The notes below the pieces were generated by a model, which was not told the DNA's origin, did no database searches, and saw only the letters and a list, made by a program, of their open reading frames with translations. Positions 1-11,620 of a stretch of DNA of 64,000 nucleotides are shown here, one piece after another (the first letter of the stretch is position 1; every line of letters starts with the position of its first letter). Position numbers and translations under genes: made by a program. Location of the stretch: positions 1,056,539 through 1,120,538 of the forward strand of contig MNCI01009017.1 in assembly GCA_015680685.1 (NCBI GenBank). Reading direction: 5' to 3'. Source of the DNA: Gnetum montanum. Its lineage: Eukaryota > Streptophyta > Gnetopsida > Gnetales > Gnetaceae.

Positions 1-409
1 GGCCCGGCCCCCGCGCTGCCCCCCCTCGGGGGAGCTGCTCCCCCTGGTCTTCGGGGGGGAGGCGGATCCCTGTCCCTGGGGTGCTCACGTCGTGTGGGGA
101 GCTCATAGTGCATAGGTTCTAACCTTCTCTTGGATACCTTTTCAATCAATGGGATCTACAAATGGATTATTCAACTTCACTTCAAACAGTCATTATTGTG
201 CATGTCCCCCACATGGTATTCAGGGAACAAGATTTGAAACCTTCAGATCTTCTTGGTTGGGGAGGTTCAACTGGATCAAGTTCAATTGGTGATTTAAGTG
301 ATATGTCTATTAGTCAGTTCCACCATGGAGGCCAACGGTTCATCGAGTCCATCTTATCATGACTTTCAATGCATGAAACCTAATTGTTGGAACCTGTTTT
401 GGTGTGAAA
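1..409. other. GC-rich patch and unassigned sequence
   Basis: The first about 80 bases are very GC-rich with self-complementary C5/G5 runs, unlike the AT-rich flank. A short open frame at 162-362 has no recognisable motif. No feature could be assigned. Confidence 0.3.
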
Positions 410-1010
410 AACGCTAAAAAATCATATAAGCTCCTTGAGATCCTATACACCCATTGCAAAGAATGCTGCTAAGAATGATAAAAAGTATAAAATCCAAGGA
501 TAATAGGTGAAACATTATCACAACCGAGATTCCAACACAAGCAAGTATGCAAAATGTGATATGATAATATTCAAAAATCATAAATGATTTTGTGCCTCTC
601 CCCCATGATTGAGATGTGAGAAAGCTGGCACGGACAAGGAAAATAAATGTTAACACCAACAATAAAGGCACAATGACAAAAATCACAAAAATTCAGTTGC
701 TTGGCAGACCAAAAGCTAAAAAAATAGAGAAACCATTGAAATGAGAAAAACCCAGAGAAAATGACCCAAAACAGAGAGAAAACGATAAAAAACAATGGTA
801 AAACAAAAGAAAATGACAAATATGAGCAAAAGTGGGGAAGAAATGACAAGAAATGCAAAAGGAAAAGAAAGAAAAAAATAACCAAAAAATCATTCTTATT
901 ACTCATATTAAACAAAATCAAAATACAAAATGCAAGCATGGCGCTTGGGAAGTGGGAAGTTAATGCACACATGGTAGGTAGGAAAGGCAACACGGCTAAA
1001 AAAGTTGTGT
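410..1010 (-). repeat. T-rich dispersed repeat, copy 1
   Basis: Read on the minus strand, this shares blocks in order with 44440-45175: a long pyrimidine-rich run of 'cattttctct' units, then 'catgggggagnggcacaaa', then 'tgataatgtttcac'. It is probably part of an LTR-retrotransposon (inference). No coding motif was seen. Confidence 0.6.
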
Positions 1011-2907
1011 TATTGCTATTTATTTTTAAAAACAAAAATAATTATAATTATTCTATTTTATATAAAAAAATATGAAGCGGTGTGCCGTCTTTTGAAAAGG
1101 CCACGCAGCGCTGCTGCAGATGGCAACGCACTGCTATTGTGCACTACTGCACTTCAGCACACTAACAAGTGTGCTGCCACTTGGCAGTGCACACAACGTG
1201 AACAAACTTTTTTCAAATTTTTTATTTTTTAAAATTTAATTTATAATTTTTAAAAATAAATTTAAATTATTTTTAAAAAAATTAATTTTTTTAATTAACA
1301 AAAATTTAATAAATTTTTTTATTTTATTTATTTATTATTTTTGTGAGGAAATTTTCAAAAGACATGGAAATCCCATGCGGTTCACATGTGTGAAAAATTT
1401 GGGAATTTTTTTAAGTAAACATGCCGCAAAAGCCCCAAAAAGCACCAAGAAAAGGGTAAAACATGTTATCAAAAAATTTTAAAATTTAAATAAAAACTAA
1501 AAATAACACCCTGGTTGCTGAAATTCCCAAATCAAGCCGTACAAAGACTATATAAAAATTTCTCTATGCACCCAGTCACCATGCTTTTTGTCACCAAAGC
1601 AAGAACTGAAGAAAGACAGGAATCCCATTATTGTAGAAGTCAAAGAAGAAGGCAGAAACATGAATCCTTAGAGACTAACTAGGACTAAATTTCATTAAAT
1701 ACTTCAATAAATAAACATGTAAATAGGCAGGTAATTAAATTTGATAAAAAATGAAATGTCTTCATCAACTGCTAAAACCTATAGTGTTGATACTACCCAA
1801 GCATGAAACCAATCAAGTGCTTTATGCAATGCAACCACTATCATGCTCTGGGAATTTAAGAATTGAGCTCACTCACTCCCAATGTTCAGCCACCAAGAAT
1901 TCAAAAGTGGATCCTCCCTATAGTAGGTTCCTACCTTTTTGTTGAATCCTGTGAATGAGACACCAGTGGATTCTCAATAACCAGCAAGACATTAGCATCA
2001 AATGTGAATCCACCCCTTGGATGGCCAAATCTCATCCTCTACTTCACCTTGGCCAACATACTACATGCACAACAATGAACTAGAGATGCTCTAAAAGGAA
2101 AGAATAGGATGGAGAACTTGAATGGACTAAAGAAGAAAAAGGGACAATGCAACATCACCAAGCCCCAACCAACAATTCAGTTAGCCCATTAGAGCACGAG
2201 AGCATACACCACACTCCACAAGGGATCTTCTGATGGTTCCCTTCACCACTGCTCACCCAACTAGTAAGGATAGCTCTCAAGGTCTCCCTTCAGAGATGCA
2301 TTGTAGCACCACCGCTTCCAATGTCATCTAGTCCCAATTATTCCACAGTCTGAGTCTGACTATTGATGAAGCTAGATTGAGCAAAATGCTACAAATTCAT
2401 CTAGAAGTCCAAGAATCCAATTTAGTTTTCTTCCCTTGTTGCACATATGTAAGGTAGGCTCCCAAATTTGACGTTACCGGAAACCTCTCTTCAATCCCTT
2501 TGGCCATGCTAAACAATCAAATCCACACATTGTACTTTGGATGGGCAATGAACATAGTGGTGCCCTATCATGATCAAATTGTTTTCCTTTTTTTCTAACC
2601 TTTTGATTAGAACTTGATTGAAAGTAGCACTTGACTTCACTAGAGTTTCCTCTAAGATTGACTTCTAGGTCTTCAAAACCACTAGAGCTAGGACAGTGTA
2701 ATGATTAATGGTCATAGACTTACATTTGTTTGGTCTTCTCAAGTAACCCAATGAGTTGATCATAGACAATTCATCTTTCTTGGATGGTAAAAGTACCAAT
2801 TTGAGGTGCTAAGACACAACTCGTATTCTTAGTTGTGAGCAACACAAAATAAGTTTCAAGCCCAAAATGGTAATGCTACCAATTTGTATGGGCTAAATGT
2901 ACAAGAA
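1011..2907. other. Intronic sequence without recognised genes
   Basis: 1200-1340 is almost pure A/T with self-complementary runs, and 1085-1200 holds GC-rich short inverted repeats. The rest is AT-rich with only short open frames. Nothing else could be assigned. Confidence 0.4.
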
Positions 2908-2917
2908 AATATCTGTT

Positions 2918-2960
2918 TTTTTTTTTTTTTGAGAAAGAGTTCGGGATTGTATTAAACAAN
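2918..2960 (-). mobile_element. Extremely 5'-truncated LINE insertion
   Basis: On the minus strand, about 30 bases ending 'cgaactctttctc' plus a poly(A) match the 3' tails of the larger LINEs here. The insert is flanked by the 10-bp direct repeat AATATCTGTT (2908-2917 and 2961-2970). The far end coincides with a single N. Confidence 0.7.
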
Positions 2961-2970
2961 AATATCTGTT

Positions 2971-4600
2971 GCTTGTATCTCTACCATCTCATTCTCTTTT
3001 CTTTTTTTATTTAAAGTTTTACATGTTTATTTATCTTCCTTTTCTTTTTCTCTTCAAAAGAGGAAACAATCGTTACTTTTGGAAAAATCAATCCTTTAGA
3101 GATGCTTTGAGTGTTGGGTCACAACCTAGAGTCCTTCACATGCCCTTAATAAATCAATCACCTCACCCATGACCTCAATGTGGCAAGCGTAGGTTCATGA
3201 AATCACAAACCTCCTCTAACCAATGTGGTCAGGCAAGGCAAGCACAAACACACAATAAATCCCCACCAATCAAGGTCCATTCCAATGGTCACAGGATCCC
3301 TTGATAACACACTATTTTCTAAACTGCAACCAAGCATTCATCCAAGTTTCCAAAGTTGACACCTTAAAGTTTGGGCCCACTAGACACCTATGTATCTAAT
3401 AGCAACAACTTCCCTACTTGTGGCACAAGATCTAACTCCTCACTGAATATATGTTTGGTTGACAAGTGATGGTAAAAGAAATTGGAATAGATGAATGAGC
3501 GTTGTGTGTGCATTCCATCATCCAAAGTTCCACGTTGGCCTCATTCAGCACTCTTGCATCATCATCGCATCTATAAGCTCACCCATCTACCATTTGGCTC
3601 TCAATGCAAGCATTCATAAAGCACATTAATTGATTTCCCATATAAACACAAAACACACTTAAAAGAATATGAAAATCAAAATTGATTAATCATTAATAAC
3701 AAAAATAGGCTCACATAAAAAGCACTCTAAAGAAATAATAAACCAAAATTGATAGATCTATATGCTCAAAAACATGCACACAAAATCACACCAAACCAAA
3801 AGAATAAGAAAATTAGAGAATGATATACTATTAGTTTCAAAAAATATGCACACAAAAATACACACAAAGAAACAAAGCATACTCAAATACCAAAGGCATT
3901 ATATAGAGGTCTTTTCCCCCATGACTAAGTTCAAGGTTGGCACCTGACAACCTCTTTTTTAATCAACATCACCAAATGGTTGAGGAGATGATTGAGTTTC
4001 TTTGTAGCATCTCAAGTCTTGGCATTGATGATTAAATTTTGAAGATAAAGTTTTCCTCTTCCACTTGTGGACATTTACATTTGCCTTTATTTGAAGGAGT
4101 GAAAACTTCATTTGCTTGATCTTTAGAAGCACAATCCCCATGGTCCTGTTTCTTTGAAGATGATGGTGAAGGAGGGGACAAACATGATTCCTCACTAACT
4201 ATTGTATTCATCATTCTCTTACGCAAAACTTCTGTCTATGAGGTGATGAGTTTTTTGCCATATGAACAACATGATTATTGTGGTACTGCTCAATAGTATA
4301 TGATGATGGAAAGCGATGGTAGTACATTGCATTAAAGAACCTGACTTGTCCCTACTATGGCTAATTTGAAATTCCCTCCTATAATGGTACAGAAGGCCAT
4401 GATAGACATTGTCGAAATTGCAACTACTAAGATAGTAGTGGTGGATTTGGCCAATATTGATGGAGAATTACATGAGATATTTGGTTCCTAGCCTACTAAG
4501 TTTCATGCAAGGAAAGAGGATAGCATGATGAAGTTTGTTGCACAGTAGAGGGAACACTCCAAGGTGCCAACTTCCAAGGATTAGGTCCGATACATTGTTG
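2971..4600. other. Intronic sequence, no confident gene
   Basis: Mostly AT-rich. Overlapping minus-strand open frames at 3959-4226 and a plus-strand frame starting near 4359 show no motif I recognise. The latter could be a damaged leader of the adjacent caulimovirid-like sequence, but this is not supportable. Confidence 0.3.
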
Positions 4601-4629
4601 ATATTGTTGTGGTTGAAGAAATGGACCAA

Positions 4630-5330
4630 AAGAATAAGACATTCAATTAGATGGACAAACAACGGATACAATTACATCCACATAGCAGAAATAGACATTC
4701 ATATCCATCCGCATTTTAATTATAGGATTAACAATCCCTATTGGATCGCGTTAATTGACAGACACTTTAAGAATTTCAAAGATGCCATTATAACACAAGC
4801 AAAATGTTAGTTAGAGACCGACGCCCTGGTCATCACACTCCCAAACTTTACTTTGTCTCTGCACGATCCAAATTTACTTTCTAGTTTAATGTTAATAGTT
4901 TATATTCCATTAGATATGGTTCAAAAATAGCATATATGCTACAAAAGGAACTAGATTAGTCTTTAAGCTATTCGGTACAAGTATTAAAACATTATTACCC
5001 TTAGGAAAGCAAGCTGTACATGTTAGATCAACGAAACTAGAATATTGGGTACAAATCAACACAGAGGACTTACTAGTCCATACCCAATACCTTGATCTAA
5101 CAGAGTTACAGGAAGATTTCTTTGAATACATCAAGCCAAAGAAATCTAGACCTAGTAAGCATAGGTATCAGGTAAAATTGAAACCACCAAAGTTTATAGA
5201 AGAGGATACATTTGAAAAACCCAGGCGTAGTTCTAGATCTAAACAGATCTTACCACCAGTATCAAATCCTTTAGATCTAATCCCTAGATCTTCTACAAAA
5301 ACTTCTCAAATCCCTATAACCACAAAATAA
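4630..5330 (+). pseudogene. Endogenous caulimovirid movement-protein remnant
   Basis: Two frames with internal stops and at least one frameshift near 4920 read as a 30K-superfamily movement protein of the Caulimoviridae kind. Visible signs are 'YIHIAEIDIHIHPHF', 'LPNFTLSLHDPNLLSS' and, after the shift, 'GTRLVFKLFGTS'. A Pro/Ser/Lys-rich tail runs to a stop near 5330. Coat and protease remnants follow in the genomic order expected of the family. It is clearly non-functional. The assignment rests on recalled family patterns. Confidence 0.65.
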
Positions 5331-5339
5331 TCAAACATA

Positions 5340-7021
5340 GATGAAAAATAAAAGCTGCGGAAAAGATAGCTAAAATATTCAAACAATTGAATATTACAAT
5401 GGATGTTGAAAAGGTTCTAGGACCCATTCCATCCAAATCTAAAGCCATATTACAAAAAGTAGACAAATAGATGTCCAAAGGAAAAGCCTGCTTGGAATCA
5501 ATCTTCGAAAACCTCTTTTGAAGAATCTACTTCTTCAATCAACTCTTCCGTAGACCCTTCCTGCCCTCATACTTCAATACAAAAACAAGGTCATTATCAC
5601 TGTATGGAATGCAATGCTTTATTGAAAATCAACATGAATCAAGATAATCAAGCCCCTAATGAAGTAGTCTATGTCCTTCCTTTTAAAAAATCCATCCCTA
5701 CACCCTCCAACACAATCTAGTTACAAAACTGGGCAAACCAACGTATAGGTACATTAGTAGATAATAGTCAAAGACAAAGTGCCTTATTAGACTCAGTACA
5801 AAAAGACGTAAAAGCTATCCACTAGATATGGGTTCCAAAACAAACAGGAAGCTCTAGACAAAAGAAAGATGAATTACCTTTCACAGGATCACCTCCTCCT
5901 ACAGGTAAATCTCATAGCGCTAGATTTACGGCCAAGGAGAAAGCTAGAAAAGGTTAAAAAAAAAAAAGGTAGTCAGTGCCAATCTTGGCGGACCCAAGAT
6001 AAAATCTGATTCTGGAACAAAGTCAGAAAAAGAAGCTTCACTAGATAGTGAAGAAGAAATGCTTCTAAAACAAATAGTTGGTAGTTATTACGAAAATCTC
6101 ATAGATTTCTCTGCAATCCAAGTTAGAAAATCTGGAGATAAGTTTCCTACATTCTCCATGGATAACAAGGATATTAAGGGTAGATAGGATACAATCAATG
6201 CAATTCAAAGTTATCTCTCGGTACAAATCTTGTTAGAGCACAAAGAATCAAAAATGGCAATCTGGAATGCTACTTATAACTTTAGGGGAATCCTCTGTAG
6301 ATGGTGGAATCACATTCCAGACAATATTAAAAGAAAATAAACAAATGCTCTGGTAGTTTTATTCTTAAATGCTATTATTAAAGAATGTATTGGAGACAAA
6401 GAAAACTAGGATAATGTATACCGAGATAGGTACTATAAAGCTCGATTACACCGTATCCAAGATTTACACAAATTCCTTGAAGAAATGGAACAACTGTATT
6501 ACTGTGGTTAACTCACTCATGAAGTAGGTGCTAAGGAACACTTGATAGGATGTCTCCCTCAACCGTTTTGTAATAAATACTTAGCAAAACTAAAAAGAAG
6601 AGATTTAGTCCTTGCTGAAATGACTTTTGGTGCTATACAACAATTTAGCACAGACATTAATAGAGAAATTTGCTATGACCAACAGGCACAAAGACAAATA
6701 AAAGAGTTAAATAGTAGATTAGGTAAATCTTTATCCTTAGAATTATGTCCAAAGGATATATATTTAAAGGCATCTTCTTGTTGTCAGTCTTCTAGAAAGC
6801 CTAGAAAGTTTTGTAGACCTCAACGTCAATGGCGACGTAAATACCCAGCAAAACAACCATATCAAAAATTTAGAGGAATGTTTAAACGCAGAAAGTTTAA
6901 AGCTTCTAGACAGAATCTTAAATGTTTTCTTTGTAAAGGACCCCATTTCTCCCCAAATTGTCCAAAGAAGGACCAATATCCTTCCAAAGTCAATTTTATT
7001 ATAAATCATAATATGTCTTAA
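5340..7021 (+). pseudogene. Endogenous caulimovirid coat-protein region
   Basis: A decayed frame with many stops to about 6520, then an open stretch 6542-7021. The latter holds a basic region rich in Arg, Lys and Gln and a C-terminal zinc knuckle 'CFLCKGPHFSPNC' (Cys-X2-Cys-X3-His-X4-Cys, one residue short of the usual spacing). The upstream part has the helical and aromatic pattern of a capsid ('RWWNHIPDNIKRK', 'LIGCLPQPFCNKYL'). It follows the movement-protein remnant. The open stretch ends where base composition changes sharply at the GC-rich insert. Confidence 0.65.
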
Positions 7022-7610
7022 CAATATTATTTGTAACAACGTTGCCCCAGAGAACGTTGTTCGGCACCCCAAGAGTTTCCCAAGCAGATTCTGAATCGGG
7101 ACAAAACTCAAGAGGAATACGCCTTAGCAATCAACAATCCTGAAACACATGCCAACAAACAATGTGTTAGTGTTAGCATGTCTCCTGAGCGGTGTTTCAT
7201 AGACAATATTCACGATTCGCTAACAAGCTAGATAGCGCTCTCTTGCTCCACTCACGTGGACACCACGGGGACTACCAGCTGAACCCTCCAGATTCATCAC
7301 CGCGTGCTGGTAATTGGTGTCGCGCTCCAAGGAGCGCACGCAACATTCCCATAACACGTCCCATGACACACCCGGTAAAAACACCCCAACGCAGAGTTGA
7401 ACTACGCAACCCTCCCAGGCAAGGTCCTACCAAGTGGGGTAATGAGGTAGGTCGTAGCCTCCTCTTACTAACGCATGGAACTGCCATGCCAATATGGTTC
7501 CGAAGACACAAGGAGAGGAGGACCCCTTGTGCCCCCACGGCCCCCGAACTGGGGGGGAGGTAGCAGGCTACGAGCAGCCCTACTACCTCTCTCACATTAT
7601 TAGCTTCTTT
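7022..7610. other. GC-rich insert inside the viral remnant
   Basis: Composition rises sharply compared with the AT-rich viral sequence on both sides. It opens near a perfect stem (AACAACGTT ... AACGTTGTT, 7036-7061) and contains a CGCGCTCC/GGAGCGC hairpin near 7320. Viral coding resumes after it. No coding motif, tRNA or known terminus was recognised, and no clear target duplication was found. Confidence 0.45.
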
Positions 7611-8060
7611 CTGACGATCAAATCCCTTTTGAACACGGAGATATTCTCCTTGAATTGTCTAATTATCAGTCTGATGATGACATTCCTTTGAATCCTGATT
7701 ACATTCAGGATGACACTCCTTTTTTCTGCAGGGGGGATGTTGACCCAAATTTTGATGATTCAGATGTAGTTTGTTACAATAACATGAACCCAGCATCCTT
7801 ATCATCTCACCAATCCCATAGGTCGCAAAAACCTGTTAAACCAAAAAGACAACTAGTTAACCCAGAAGATGACCCTATGTATATAGAACTTAGTTTACAA
7901 TTAGATAAATTAAAGCAAAAACTGAAAAAATACCGGTTGATAATATTCATAAGTACATTGCTGTCCAACGGATATACAACAAAACAAGGAAGAACTGAAA
8001 TGGCATAAAAAGCAACTCCAGCTACAAGACAGTTTCCTAGATTCTCAACCCCTTCTCTAA
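7611..8060 (+). pseudogene. Caulimovirid polyprotein linker
   Basis: An acidic then lysine-rich open frame ('SDDDIPLNPDYIQDD') continues the viral remnant after the GC-rich insert, with a frameshift near 7945 and stops to 8060. No catalytic motif. Placement between zinc knuckle and protease is the reason for the call. Confidence 0.5.
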
Positions 8061-8069
8061 CCAGAAGAA

Positions 8070-8616
8070 GTGGAAGAATTAGAAAAAATTGAAAAAACTA
8101 TGAGAACGTCAAGCTCAGAAGCAAAAACAGAAGCTGGATCAACTAGCTCCTCTAAACCCCCACAGTCTCCTGGACACCCTAACCTCAAAAAATCAGTCTG
8201 GAGGCAACATCGCATACAACAACTTCAGACATTCATCCAATGGGCCACACATGAGTTAGAGCAGTTGCAAATAGAAGAAACAAGCAAACAAAGACAGCAA
8301 TACGAAGAAGAGACTAAAGCTATTTCAACTATACAACTGGTAAACAAAAACATCCAGGCAAAATCTACTTTACCTATGTGTACATTCTATATTAAATTCC
8401 CATCTTTTAAAGCATATCCTGTAGACGTTCTGATTGACAGTGGAGCAGAAATCTCCCTAGCAAGACCTAACATCATTCCAACATACTTTTGCCAACCAAA
8501 AGAGAAGACATATGTGTCTTTCAACACCCAGAAGAAAGCCATAGATCATCAAGCTCAAATACCCATCTTATCTCCTAAAGGTAAGATCTTTTTCATTACG
8601 ATATACCAATTTGATA
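8070..8616 (+). pseudogene. Caulimovirid aspartic-protease remnant
   Basis: An open frame with the aspartic protease active-site motif 'VLIDSGAEISLA' near 8428-8464, followed by 'PKGKIFFITIYQFD'. This is the retroviral-type protease expected just before reverse transcriptase. Viral similarity stops at about 8616, where LINE A begins in the same frame. No viral RT/RNase H was found beyond the LINE, so the copy is incomplete. Confidence 0.65.
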
Positions 8617-9560
8617 TGTTGGCTCCGCTAATGCCCAAACTAGTGGGGGTCAATCAAACAAGGTTTGTACAAGGCCGGACCTTGCAAGACCAAGTTCTTC
8701 CAATGTAAGAGGTTTTCCACTCTCTTCGACTCTCGAAGTTCCCCGAGTTATGTCTCAAACTAGACATCACTAAAGCGTATGATACACTCAGCTGGGAGGC
8801 CATGGCCACCATCATGCAGAAAAAAGGATTTGACCCAGGTTTTATCCAACTCTGCATCCACCTACAATCCTCCGCTAGCTTCTCTTTCGACATGGTATGG
8901 GGCCTCTCCTCACCTGGTGGGGGGTTACGGTAGGGGGATCTACTCTCACCGTTACTCTTCATTCTTGCTATGGACCTTCTGCAATCCTCCTGCAAAGCAA
9001 CAGGCATCAGGGGCCTGGAAATTGTAGGGGTAGAATGTTTGGCTGAGCATTACACTAATGACACAATACTGATCAATTGCACTAGGGTCCCACAAGCACG
9101 TGGCATCAATTTGGCACTCTCTTGGATGGCAGACGAGCTTGGACTGGTAATTAACTGAGCTAAGTCAATAGCTCATTTTCTAAATGTGGATGCTCATGTG
9201 GAAAGTAGAGTGGTGCAAATCCTGAACATTTCGTTTGGAATGATCAAGGATACATACCAAGGCATCCCGCTATTCCATTGGGGTCAATGTGTGTCATGAG
9301 GGGCGCTGTTAGAAAAAATTGAGAGCCGGGTCAGAAACTGGGACAATCTTTTTCTGACTCGGAAGGGGACGTTGGTGCTGGCCTCAGGGGTGCTTGCGGC
9401 AATGACTCGCTTTGTGGCTGCTATGGCCACCCTGTCGCGCGCCATTACTAAAAGCATTGATAAGCACATCCGCCGCTTCGTCTAGTAGGGGGACAAAGGG
9501 GGGTGCAAATTGCACCTAGCCAGCTGGGACCAAATCACATGCCCCTAACCTAGGGGGGCT
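8617..9560 (+). pseudogene. LINE A reverse transcriptase fragment
   Basis: Shows 'NQTRFVQGR', 'KLDITKAYDTLSWE' (catalytic Asp block), a broken 'RQGDLLSPLLFILAMD', and 'EHYTNDTIL', where the usual YxDD is YTND. The thumb-like 'GGCKLHLASWD' follows. It is closest to the RT of LINE B. It is inactive. Confidence 0.75.
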
Positions 9561-9835
9561 GAGCATCTCAAAATTTGAGGGCGAACTAACGTTGGGTCAA
9601 CAATGACTGCTACTTCGTTTTACACGTCAAATCAGGGAACCAACCCAGTGGGTCAAAATCATGAATGCCAAGTACGTATAGTGGCAGGTGAGAACATAGG
9701 ATTCAAGGCCCTGGCGGTCACTCTGCAACCATGCATTGAAAATGCAGACACGGGGGTGGTTGAATTTCGAGCCACACCACTTGCTGTCAGCTATGTACCC
9801 GCCGGTACCAGGATGGCGTCAAATATGGTAGGGAC

Positions 9836-10260
9836 AGCTACCCAAGAAAGTTAAAGTTTTCTTGTGGTTGCTAGAGAGCAATGCACTGCTTGTATAGACG
9901 AATTTACGCAAGTGGGGCTTTGATCTTGACGACACCTACCCACTATGTGGCACTGCACCCAAGACCATTCAGCACTTCACCTTCCAATGCACCTACATGC
10001 GCACCACATGGCGAGAGACAGGCTAGGCTCCCCCGATTAAATTGACGGGCGACTCCCAAGCCACACTGCTTTTATGGGTGGTGTGGAAAATACGCAACCA
10101 CAAAATCCTTCTATAGCACCGTCTGCGCCCCCCCCCCCCCCCCCCGACCTTTCTACAAGTGGTTTCGCAAGTTGTGGCTATGTGGAGAGAAATTGAAGCG
10201 ACGATGGGGGTTATGCCAACCTACGAACCTGATTGCCCAGAATTCCAAGATGACGAGGAA
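9836..10260 (+). pseudogene. LINE A zf-RVT region
   Basis: 'VKVFLWLLE' followed by 'CGTAPKTIQHFTFQC' gives the Cys/His pattern of the zinc-binding region found after plant LINE RTs. 'LLWVVWKIRNHKILL' and 'MWREIEATMGVMPTYEPDC' lead straight into the extension domain, with no intervening tail. Confidence 0.65.
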
Positions 10261-10720
10261 TTGTGGGGACTAGTGGAACAGTACGGCTGGAATAACGTCC
10301 TGCTGCGGCTGGAATAACGTCCTGTTGCAGCTGGTGGGAGATCCGGCCCTCCTAGACGATGCTTTCTTTTCTAACTGGCGAGAGGACCGCACCTTTTTTC
10401 GAGGCACTAAAGTCATTATCACAGAGTCCTCGATTGCTAGGTGTCTGGGGCCCAGGCAAAATTCGAAATCATCCTGCACACCACGCATGGGTTGCAAGGT
10501 GCTAAACTATTTTTCGCTAGACCAGTGTCATGCATGCAAAGTCGACAAGTTCCCAGATCCTCCCTGCCACCTATTTGGGCCCGAGCTGCTGATCTGGTGG
10601 ACCATTTCTTCGTGCAGTCTGGTAACGGGTCCAAGCTCCAGGGCATTCATTTTTCCTTCCTCAAGTGCCTGAAGCTTGAAATTAGGGTTAACTTACCCTA
10701 GTTTTTTCTAGCAACACTGC
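10261..10720 (+). pseudogene. LINE A extension domain of unknown function ('FLKCL' domain)
   Basis: Spread over shifted frames: 'GLVEQYGWNNVLL', 'DDAFFSNWREDRTFFRG', 'TKVIITESSIARCLG', then 'LVDHFFVQSGNGSKLQG' and 'IHFSFLKCLKL'. The same order recurs in LINEs C, D and G. It looks gag-like in style but I do not recognise the family. Confidence 0.6.
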
Positions 10721-10929
10721 AAGAGTAGAAGTGAGGCCGCCACTCTAGGCTTATCCTAGCCCTGTGGCAAGGGGCAATGGGGGTGCAACCTTAAGCGGAG
10801 TCGGGGTCCCCCCCCCCTTGGGGTTTCTCCACCCAGGCCCTCCCTTTTAGCCCGTCTTGGGGTCTCGGGGACTAGACCTGTGGTGACTTACTGCAGGAGG
10901 CAGAGCAGTCGTGGGGCACCGCGGGCCTC

Positions 10930-11330
10930 TAACCCCATGGCAGTGTCAAAGGTCTCCCCACTTGAAGCATTGGATTGCAAAGAGAGACGAGATGAGGAGA
11001 TGCGCCGTGCGACAGCAGAGGCAACAACCACTGTGTGCGATGCAGAGCACTGAAAGTGGGAGGCCAAATGGGATGAAGCCCTCGCACTCGTGCAAATCAA
11101 GTTGGAAACCCATTTCCGCGAGCAGGAACAAGAGCTAATCCGACAGCAAGCCTTGCTGGCGGAGGCTGCCCAGGCCCAACTGGTGGATGAGATCCGGGCT
11201 CAAGTTCGGGAGAAATTAATTCAGGAGGAAACCACCTGTAGAGAGCGTGAGGCGGCTGAGCGAGCACAGCAAGAGCAAGAGCAGGAAGAGGAAGGGCAAA
11301 GACAACGCCAGCTGGATCGGGTGCACGAGT
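10930..11330 (+). pseudogene. LINE A coiled-coil segment
   Basis: A Glu/Arg/Gln/Ala-rich frame with heptad-like spacing ('LVDEIRAQVREKLIQEE', 'EREAAERAQQEQEQEEEG') ending at a stop at 11330. It lies between the unknown domain and the J-like region, as in the other copies. Confidence 0.65.
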
Positions 11331-11334
11331 AGAG

Positions 11335-11620
11335 TGCACGCCAATGGCTTTGGGATGGACGATGTCCATACATCGTCCTGGGCATCAACTATAATTGCTC
11401 ATGGGGGAACTTCGACGTCACATCCGCCAAACATCTGCACACTTCCACTCAAACTAGGGGACGTCAGTCAAGGAGCAGAGCCAATGTGAATCAGCCATGC
11501 AAGCAATTCAACAAGCTGCCAATTTTGTGGACTCCGAGCTTCACCGTAATACGTTGGATATCCTCAATGCCCTCGAAAGTCCACACTGCGCCTGTCATAG
11601 GCTGTTGACGCACCCATAGC
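11335..11620 (+). pseudogene. LINE A J-domain-like segment (degraded)
   Basis: 'RCPYIVLGINYNCSW' is followed in shifted frames by 'GELRRHIRQTSAHFHSN' and 'ANFVDSELHRNTLDIL'. This matches J-domain order: YxVLGV, basic helix II, an HPD position (here HSN) and helix III. The loss of Pro-Asp predicts no Hsp70 stimulation. Confidence 0.6.

Noticed and set aside
162-362. 66-codon frame as a gene
   Set aside because: No motif, no splice or promoter context, and length expected by chance.
571-1035. 154-codon Phe/Leu/Ser-rich frame as a membrane protein
   Set aside because: Same T-rich repeat family read in one frame; no conserved protein features.
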